Below, one piece after another: positions 6,562 to 10,514 of a stretch of DNA of 10,514 nt; within the stretch, counting starts at the first letter, position 1, and each line of letters opens with the position of its first letter. The DNA lies in assembly GCA_021413405.1 (NCBI GenBank), contig JAIOQL010000565.1, positions 1 through 10,514 on the forward strand. The letters run 5' to 3'. Below the pieces are notes generated by a model. That model saw only the letters and a program-made list of their open reading frames with translations, did not search any database and was not told where the DNA came from. A program made the position numbers and the translations under genes. This DNA is from Leptospira sp. (GTDB lineage: Bacteria > Spirochaetota > Leptospiria > Leptospirales > Leptospiraceae).

Positions 6562-6768
6562 TCAGATTTTTTTGCGGGCAGAATATTTTCCGAGGGCGAG
6601 GAAGAACATGGATGCGCAAAATATTACACTTCCCCAGATTATATTGATGTTGTAGCCAAGGCTATGTCTGGTGTATATTTCCGATCCGTTGGTTGCGATT
6701 CCATAAACAATGAGAATTGCGCTGATCAGGCCGAAAAGCGATGAGAGGTAGAAGGGCAGGTTCAGCAT
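6562..6768 (-). CDS. Small two-helix membrane protein, unknown function
   Basis: A 68-residue protein with two predicted membrane helices, about 5-25 (FYLSSLFGLISAILIVYGI) and 42-60 (NIIWGSVIFCASMFFLALG), joined by a polar loop and ending in a basic tail (KYSARKKI) that should be cytoplasmic. I do not recognise a family. The ATG at 6768 is the only sensible start; the Shine-Dalgarno is weak. It sits 31 nt after the WbuC-like gene and 15 nt before the YvaD-like gene on the same strand, which supports a real gene in a transcript. It may work with the neighbouring membrane protein, but nothing in the sequence shows this. Confidence 0.65.
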   Translation of the reverse strand: MLNLPFYLSSLFGLISAILIVYGIATNGSEIYTRHSLGYNINIIWGSVIFCASMFFLALGKYSARKKI

Positions 6769-6799
6769 ATTAGAACTTTAAAAATCCGGATTATATCAT

Positions 6800-7279
6800 T
6801 CAAGAAAAATCCAGATTGTTTTTCAGTTTTTTAAGATAGGAAATCGCTTCGGGAGAACCTTCAGACGGGGCCCATTTGGCAAAATTCTTATCGCTTGAAG
6901 GATCATACGGTCCAGACTTTCCTTCGAAGCATATGCAAGAATCGGTTAGACAGACAATCGAATGCCAGACGTCAGGTTGAATATCAATGCCAAATGACGG
7001 GCCAGCAGATGAGAGAATATATTTTTCTGTAATATTTCCATCATTGTCAAAGATGAAAAACCCCAGTTTCCCCTCAAGAATCAGGAAAGTTTCCGGTTTT
7101 GGAGGATCAGAATGTTTGTGTGGCTGAACGTATGTATCTTTAGTAAGCACATTCAGGAATCTCTGGTAGACTTCCGGAAGTGAATGAAAATTATGATTTG
7201 CGCGTTTTCTGGGACTGTCTTTTGCTTTTGATAAGACTTCTGTAAAAAGAGAAAGATTTATTAATTGGCTAGCTTGCAA
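6800..7279 (-). CDS. WbuC-family cupin-fold protein
   Basis: A 159-residue cupin of the WbuC family, often found in O-antigen and capsule clusters; the reaction it carries out is not established. Visible signatures are NVLTKDTYVQPHKHSDPPKPETF at 43-65 in parts: His54, His56 and Glu63 are likely metal ligands, and His106 (VWH) is the fourth. Also typical are LEGKLGFFIFDNDG at 68-81, GPYDPSSDKNFAKWAP at 123-138 and the closing acidic SEG. The start is a TTG at 7279 that overlaps the last 11 nt of the Bfd-like gene, pointing to translational coupling. The N-terminus is slightly shorter in conserved content than its length allows, but no other start is better. Unlike the classic setting, no sugar-transferase genes are nearby. 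Family call is firm; role unknown. Confidence 0.88.
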   Translation of the reverse strand: MQASQLINLSLFTEVLSKAKDSPRKRANHNFHSLPEVYQRFLNVLTKDTYVQPHKHSDPPKPETFLILEGKLGFFIFDNDGNITEKYILSSAGPSFGIDIQPDVWHSIVCLTDSCICFEGKSGPYDPSSDKNFAKWAPSEGSPEAISYLKKLKNNLDFS

Positions 7280-7451
7280 TCTTTACCAGATCAAGACGCG
7301 AGTCACAATATTGCTCTAAATCGATTTTACAGGCGGTGCATGTATCTGCAACACCAAGCTCGGTTACAACTTGTTTATAGCTACAGTTCCGTCGTTTTGC
7401 TGAATCGACAATTTTTTCAAATGAGATTCCAGAACAGTGACATTTATCCAT
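7269..7451 (-). CDS. Bfd-like [2Fe-2S] protein (bacterioferritin-associated ferredoxin type)
   Basis: A 60-residue protein of the BFD-like [2Fe-2S] family. The cysteines are Cys4, Cys6, Cys38 and Cys41 (CxC...CxxC), the family's cluster ligands. The opening CHCSGISFEKI closely follows E. coli Bfd, which helps release iron from bacterioferritin by passing electrons to it. Two extra cysteines (23, 49) are present. I chose the ATG at 7451. The frame stays open to a TTG at 7562, but a good promoter (7474-7502) lies inside that extension and the extension has no family character. AAGGG stands 10 nt before the ATG, slightly far. A Fur-box-like palindrome overlaps the promoter, which fits iron control. 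It leads a run with the WbuC-like cupin. No bacterioferritin gene is in the window. Confidence 0.85.
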   Translation of the reverse strand: MDKCHCSGISFEKIVDSAKRRNCSYKQVVTELGVADTCTACKIDLEQYCDSRLDLVKIAS

Positions 7452-7473
7452 CTCGGCAATACCCTTCAATTTC

Positions 7474-7502
7474 AGGATATTGAGACTCAGTCTTAGTGTC
7501 AA
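7474..7502 (-). promoter_or_regulatory. Sigma-70-type promoter of the Bfd-like gene
   Basis: On the minus strand a perfect TTGACA (-35, plus positions 7497-7502) is followed after exactly 17 nt by TATCCT (-10, 7474-7479; 4 of 6 consensus bases). Transcription would begin near 7467, giving a leader of about 16 nt before the ATG at 7451. Confidence 0.65.
7480..7502. promoter_or_regulatory. Fur-box-like operator palindrome
   Basis: A 23-bp interrupted palindrome (18 of 23 positions symmetric) fills the spacer and the -35 of the Bfd-like promoter. Its core TGAGACT-C-AGTCTTA (7481-7495) has the 7-1-7 layout of Fur sites and differs from TGAGAAT-n-ATTCTCA at three of 14 positions. Binding here would block RNA polymerase. 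The iron-linked gene downstream makes Fur or a related repressor plausible; this is inference. Confidence 0.45.
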
Positions 7503-7591
7503 CTGATTTTTTGAACTAAAAAGAGATTTTGTCGGAACAATGACGGAGCGTGGAATATCCAATACTCAGTGAATCAGGCCGGTTTTTCACC

Positions 7592-7600
7592 AAAGGAGTG
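7592..7600 (+). promoter_or_regulatory. Strong Shine-Dalgarno deciding the ATC start of the VOC gene
   Basis: AAAGGAGTG is nearly the full complement of the 16S 3' end. AGGAG (7594-7598) is 7 nt from ATC at 7606. No in-frame ATG, GTG or TTG lies within range; the GTG at 7598-7600 and the ATA at 7604 are in frames that stop at once. Confidence 0.65.
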
Positions 7601-7605
7601 GAAAT

Positions 7606-7977
7606 ATCCTAAAAAAAATCTCACAAATCGCAATAAATGTTACTGATCTTGAACGCGCTGTGAATTTTTACCGGGATAAGATCGGGCTAAAGCATCTGTT
7701 TACTGTTCCCCCGAATATGGCCTTTTTTGAATGTGGTGGAATCAGGCTTATGCTATCAATTCCGGAAAAAAAGGAATTTGATCATCCGGCATCGATTATT
7801 TATTTTGAAGTAGATAATTTAAAAGAAGTCTATGAGTCTTTTTCTGGAATGGGGATTCACTTTGATCAGGAACCGGCGATAGTTGCTAGAATGGAATCCT
7901 CCGATTTGTGGATGGCATTTTTCCGTGATTCAGAGAATAATCCATTGTGCATAACTTCTGAAGTGAAAAGGGGATAG
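7606..7977 (+). CDS. VOC-superfamily (glyoxalase/dioxygenase-fold) protein; apparent ATC start
   Basis: A single-domain vicinal-oxygen-chelate protein of about 123 residues, the normal length. It contains the two beta-alpha-beta-beta-beta repeats: ISQIAINVTDLERAVNFYRDKIGL at 5-28 in parts, FFECGGIRLMLS near 40-51, then IIYFEVDNLKEVYESFSGMGI near 65-85 and the closing WMAFFRDSENNPLCI. Likely metal-site positions include Gln7 of the first strand and Glu at FFRDSEN. The enzyme's substrate cannot be told; the family covers glyoxalases, dioxygenases and resistance proteins. The first in-frame canonical start is GTG at 7660, which would delete the first beta strand. ATC at 7606 gives a full domain and sits 7 nt from a strong Shine-Dalgarno. 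It ends 3 nt from the convergent methyltransferase gene, with no terminator between. Confidence 0.82.
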   Translation: MLKKISQIAINVTDLERAVNFYRDKIGLKHLFTVPPNMAFFECGGIRLMLSIPEKKEFDHPASIIYFEVDNLKEVYESFSGMGIHFDQEPAIVARMESSDLWMAFFRDSENNPLCITSEVKRG

Positions 7978-7980
7978 GTG

Positions 7981-8487
7981 TTACTTTTTGATTCCGAGTG
8001 CTTTTTCTTCAATCCCGATCCGTCTTTTAAGGATGAGCAGGTTTAGAATGCTGAATAGAATCGCTGTGTAATAGCAGGAGAAGAGCAACGGAATGATTGC
8101 AAATTCGAGAATCACAGCAATATAATTTGGATGATTCATAAATTTATACGGTCCGGAAATGATGAGAGACTGACCCGGTAAAATCAGAATTTTGGTGTTC
8201 CATCTTTCTCCAAGACTTCTGATTGCCCAATAGCGGAGAATTTGTGTTCCGGCAAATCCGAATAGCAGGTAAATTGAAAATTGATTTGTTCCCCTTTCAA
8301 AATAGAAATTCTCGGAAATCAGGGCGATAAAAAAACAAAGGTGCATAAGGACGATAAATTTGTATCCTTTTGCATCGTATTCTATTGCACCCTGGTCGCG
8401 GATCTTTTTTTCATTTCTATTTGCGAGGATCAGTTCCCCGATTCTCTGAAGTGCCAGAAATAAAATGAAACAGGAAAACAGATTCAT
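7981..8487 (-). CDS. Isoprenylcysteine carboxyl methyltransferase (ICMT)-like membrane methyltransferase
   Basis: A 168-residue integral membrane protein of the ICMT-like family, with about four to five hydrophobic segments (roughly 2-20, 43-58, 70-90, 123-137, 139-153). Family motifs are GPYKFMNHPNYIAVILE at 112-128, the SAM-binding HPxY region, and RIGIEEKAL at 156-164, the double-Glu end motif. Bacteria do not prenylate CaaX proteins as eukaryotes do. Its start overlaps the PKS stop as ATGA, so the two are translationally coupled. Next to a type III PKS this family is represented by Bacillus subtilis BpsB (YpbQ), which O-methylates alkylpyrones made by BpsA. By that precedent it probably methylates the lipid product of the neighbouring synthase at the membrane. 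Family and coupling are seen; the substrate is inferred. Confidence 0.9.
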   Translation of the reverse strand: MNLFSCFILFLALQRIGELILANRNEKKIRDQGAIEYDAKGYKFIVLMHLCFFIALISENFYFERGTNQFSIYLLFGFAGTQILRYWAIRSLGERWNTKILILPGQSLIISGPYKFMNHPNYIAVILEFAIIPLLFSCYYTAILFSILNLLILKRRIGIEEKALGIKK

Positions 8488-9548
8488 GCTGCCTGAAATA
8501 GAACCAGCTCGGAACTGAATCCGGGTCCAAGTGCTGTGATCAGTCCGAAATCGCCCGGGGAATATTTTCCGTTGTAAAGAAAATCATTCAAAACATAAAG
8601 AACACTCGCAGAAGACATGTTCCCGTGTTCAGCGAGCATTTTCCTGGAATGATTCAAGCTCCCCGATTTCAGATCCAACGCTTCTTCATATGAATTTATG
8701 ACTTTCAGTCCACCGGGATGTGCAACAAAGTGAAGAATGTCGCCTAACGCTTTATCATTTGCGCCTGTGAATTCCATTATATTTGGTTTCACCAGATCGC
8801 GCACTATCATTGGAATGTCTTTCTTGAAAATAACGCGCAAGCCGGAGTCTTCCACTTCCCATCCCATGACATCAAGTGAATTGTGATAGATCGTTGAAAG
8901 AGTGTCAATGCACTTTAGTCCCGGCTTATCGTAGTGTTTGTTTTTTTCACCAGCAACAAGGACCGAAGCAGCACCATCCGAAAAAAGTGCAGTGGCAATA
9001 ACATTACTTTTTGAAAAATCATTCTGCTGAAAAGTGAGCGAGCAAAGTTCCACTGCAACAATCAGTACTGCATCTTCCGGATATGCTTTCGTATATTCCA
9101 TGGCCTGGCTGATGCTGGCTGCACCGCCGAGACAGCCAAGTCCCCAGACAGGAGTGCGGCGTATGTGTCTGTCGAGATTTAGCTTGTTAATTATCAGGGC
9201 ATCAAGGCTTGGAGTTGAAAGACCCGTACTTGAAACAAAAATAATTTTCTGAAAATCCGAAATATCGAATCCCTTGTCGTTGATGCAATTACTGATTGCT
9301 TTGACTGCCAGATCGACAGATTTTTCTACATAGATTGCATTGACCTCGGAAAAGCTATGTGGAGATTCGAACCATTCCATTGGACAGACAAAATACCTGG
9401 TGTCTATGCTTGAATTATCAAATGCACCGATGAGCCGGTTGATGTCCTTGTTGCGGTTTGCGAATTTTTTTTGAACGAATCCTTTGACAACTGTCTGCGG
9501 AGTTTTGAACTCCGCAGAGGCAGTGCCAACAGAAATGATTTTAGGCAA
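8484..9548 (-). CDS. Type III polyketide synthase (chalcone/stilbene synthase family, BpsA-like)
   Basis: Homodimeric thiolase-fold enzyme that extends an acyl-CoA starter with malonyl-CoA and cyclises the product, commonly to alkylpyrones or alkylresorcinols in bacteria. The 354 residues are near the usual 350-390. The catalytic triad is complete: Cys139 in WGLGCLGGAA, His277 in HFVAHPGGLKV and Asn310 in EHGNMSSASVL. The cyclisation-pocket loop ALGPGFSSELVL at 339-350 and DVMGWEVEDSGLRVIF at 226-241 are also typical of bacterial members. The start is TTG at 9548, directly after the TAA of the cysteine-rich gene and in the same frame; AGGA lies 6 nt upstream. The coupled ICMT-like gene downstream points to a methylated alkylpyrone-like lipid. 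Starter length and product cannot be read from sequence here. Confidence 0.95.
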   Translation of the reverse strand: MPKIISVGTASAEFKTPQTVVKGFVQKKFANRNKDINRLIGAFDNSSIDTRYFVCPMEWFESPHSFSEVNAIYVEKSVDLAVKAISNCINDKGFDISDFQKIIFVSSTGLSTPSLDALIINKLNLDRHIRRTPVWGLGCLGGAASISQAMEYTKAYPEDAVLIVAVELCSLTFQQNDFSKSNVIATALFSDGAASVLVAGEKNKHYDKPGLKCIDTLSTIYHNSLDVMGWEVEDSGLRVIFKKDIPMIVRDLVKPNIMEFTGANDKALGDILHFVAHPGGLKVINSYEEALDLKSGSLNHSRKMLAEHGNMSSASVLYVLNDFLYNGKYSPGDFGLITALGPGFSSELVLFQAA

Positions 9549-10082
9549 TTATTTTCCTGAACAGGCGCATCCGCCTTCCTTGTGACATTCTTCGTCTTTT
9601 GATATACATCCATCACCGCAAGGCTTACCTTTCGAGCAAACTTTACAGCAATTTCCATCACTTGATTTTTTATCTTTCTTATGTTTCTTTGATAATTTTT
9701 CTGCTTTGTCTGAATCGTCGTCTTTTTCTGATTTCTTTTTATCTTTTACTGATGATTCATCGTCAGACTTCTCTTCCTTGTCTTTTTTCTTTTTTTTGGA
9801 AGATTTGGATTCCTTCTCGTCGTCACCGTCTTCTTTCTCTTTCTTTGCTTTTGACTTTTTAGAAGGTTTGTCTGCTTTTTCCTCGTCAGTTTCTTTTTCT
9901 TTTTTTGCCTTGGACTTTTTAGATGATTTTTCTTTTTTCTCGGATTTTTCTTCGTCAGTCTTTTCTTTGGTTTTTTTTGCTAATTGAACCGGTTCCGGTC
10001 TTGCTATGTCCCATGAATTTGCCTGCAAAGCAAATGCCATAGCTATGAACAATGCAAATAATGCTGTAGGTATCTTTCTCAT
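9549..10082 (-). CDS. Secreted Lys/Glu/Ser-rich protein with C-terminal eight-cysteine module
   Basis: A 177-residue exported protein of unknown function. Residues 1-23 form a signal peptide (MRKIPTALFALFIAMAFALQ, cleavage near ANS). Residues about 36-142 are a highly charged, probably disordered K/E/S/D stretch in which SKKSKAKKEKE occurs twice (54-64 and 74-84, a 20-residue period). The C-terminus is a compact module with Cys145, 146, 149, 155, 159, 166, 172 and 174 and a His167, with the wording GKPCGDGCIS and GGCAC. I have seen similar short Cys modules at the ends of small secreted bacterial proteins but know no name. They could bind metal or form disulfides. AGGAG stands 7 nt before the ATG. 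Its TAA is immediately followed by the PKS start, so it heads the PKS cassette. Confidence 0.82.
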   Translation of the reverse strand: MRKIPTALFALFIAMAFALQANSWDIARPEPVQLAKKTKEKTDEEKSEKKEKSSKKSKAKKEKETDEEKADKPSKKSKAKKEKEDGDDEKESKSSKKKKKDKEEKSDDESSVKDKKKSEKDDDSDKAEKLSKKHKKDKKSSDGNCCKVCSKGKPCGDGCISKDEECHKEGGCACSGK

Positions 10083-10095
10083 AGTAGAACTCCTG

Positions 10096-10158
10096 ATGTC
10101 TAAAATTAAAGTTTGAGGATACTTTCAGGCAGTCCAATTATTTTGCAATGTCTAAAAT
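10096..10158. repeat. Direct repeat upstream of the Cys-rich gene
   Basis: ATGTCTAAAAT occurs at 10096-10106 and again at 10148-10158, 52 bp apart (about five helical turns), in the 167-nt divergent region between the Cys-rich gene and the LysM gene. It could be a paired regulator site or chance in A/T-rich DNA. No convincing minus-strand promoter was found in this region. Confidence 0.4.
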
Positions 10159-10249
10159 ATCTCTTGTTTATTTGGAGAGCATTTAACAACTATATTGTTT
10201 ACCAGTGATAAAACCGATTCTATATCGAATATATCGGGAGAAGTCCAAA

Positions 10250-10514
10250 ATGCATTTGTTTCATAAGATTATTATTTCAGTCATTATCATAACCTCTGCC
10301 GGAATATCGGCTGAGGATTATAAATTATACAAGGTGCAGGAAGGAGACACTCTACATAAAATTGCCAAAGAGCAGTTGAATGACGCGAGGAAGTGGAAAG
10401 AATTCTTAAAATATAACAAGATCGACAGTCCAAACCTGATCCGGCCGGGACTGGAGCTGAAAATTCCCGCCAGTCTTGCAAAGCAGCAGCCATCCCAGGC
10501 AAATCCAATTGCGT
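10250..10514 (+). CDS. Secreted LysM-domain protein, 5' part (partial)
   Basis: The first 88 residues of an exported peptidoglycan-binding protein; the rest lies beyond the window. Residues 1-21 are a signal peptide (MHLFHKIIISVIIITSAGISA) with no lipobox cysteine. One LysM domain spans about 25-73: YKVQEGDTLHKIAKEQL at 27-43, then WKEFLKYNKI at 49-58 and the closing NLIRPGLELKIP at 62-73. LysM modules bind N-acetylglucosamine-containing glycans such as peptidoglycan, so a periplasmic or cell-wall role is expected. After the domain a Gln/Ala/Pro-rich linker begins. The start is ATG at 10250, with GGGAG (10236-10240) 9 nt upstream. It is divergent from the Cys-rich gene of the PKS cassette. 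Confidence 0.9.
   Translation, partial: MHLFHKIIISVIIITSAGISAEDYKLYKVQEGDTLHKIAKEQLNDARKWKEFLKYNKIDSPNLIRPGLELKIPASLAKQQPSQANPIA

Noticed and set aside
7452..7562. N-terminal extension of the Bfd-like frame to a TTG at 7562 (97 residues)
   Set aside because: The promoter with perfect TTGACA lies inside it, the extra residues do not look like the family, and the ATG at 7451 gives the exact Bfd-type N-terminus.
7660..7977. GTG start at 7660 for the VOC protein
   Set aside because: There is no Shine-Dalgarno before it and the first beta strand would be lost; conserved sequence continues upstream to 7606.
9599..9987. Open frames on the plus strand opposite the Cys-rich gene (Ser/Phe/Leu-rich)
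   Set aside because: They are antisense shadows of the Lys/Glu-rich repeats on the coding strand; no Shine-Dalgarno or domain.
10287..10508. 73-codon minus-strand frame at the window end
   Set aside because: Antisense to the LysM coding sequence, which has a signal peptide and full domain.

Overview
The window looks like a chromosomal segment of a spirochaete of the Leptospira lineage (Leptospiraceae). The main reason is the OmpA-domain lipoprotein at 619-1443, which closely resembles the Leptospira surface lipoprotein Loa22 as I remember it. Spirochaete-style signal peptides and lipobox, A/T-rich codon use and frequent TTG starts agree with this. The assignment is by pattern recognition only; no database search was possible. 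No tRNA, rRNA, CRISPR array, transposase or phage gene was seen.

Layout. Positions 1-519 (minus) hold the 5' part of an RluA-family pseudouridine synthase, divergent from the Loa22-like lipoprotein (619-1443, plus). A probable terminator lies between that gene and a convergent minus-strand run: manA (1485-2492), a J-domain protein with a zinc-finger-like cysteine cluster (2552-3232) and a secreted protein of unknown function (3229-3906). A stand-alone STAS anti-sigma-factor antagonist (4102-4434, plus) overlaps tail-to-tail with an unknown secreted protein (4425-5006, minus), which is divergent from ribF (5043-5978, plus). A gap at 5979-6156 holds two intergenic palindromic repeats. A four-gene minus-strand run follows: Bfd-like [2Fe-2S] protein (7269-7451), WbuC-type cupin (6800-7279), a 68-residue membrane protein (6562-6768) and a YvaD/DUF5360-like membrane protein (6157-6546). 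A VOC-fold protein (7606-7977, plus) diverges from this run. The last complete block is a compact minus-strand cassette: a secreted Lys/Glu-rich protein with a C-terminal eight-cysteine module (9549-10082), a type III polyketide synthase (8484-9548) and an ICMT-like methyltransferase (7981-8487). A secreted LysM protein (10250 onward, plus) runs off the end.

How the genes work together. Most of the window is housekeeping and envelope functions: rRNA modification, mannose metabolism, flavin cofactor synthesis and peptidoglycan-binding proteins. The accessory part is the type III PKS cassette. PKS plus ICMT-like methyltransferase matches the BpsA/BpsB arrangement that makes and O-methylates alkylpyrone-type lipids. 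Here it is fused operonically, in the same reading frame and with no intergenic base, to a secreted cysteine-rich protein of unknown role.

Most notable points are: two genes (J-domain and VOC) whose conserved domains have no ATG, GTG or TTG start, but have well-placed Shine-Dalgarno sequences in front of ATA and ATC; a Fur-box-like palindrome inside the promoter of the Bfd-like gene; the same-frame Cys-rich/PKS junction; the repeat-built Lys/Pro/Glu tail on the Loa22 homologue; and the paired mosaic repeats downstream of ribF.
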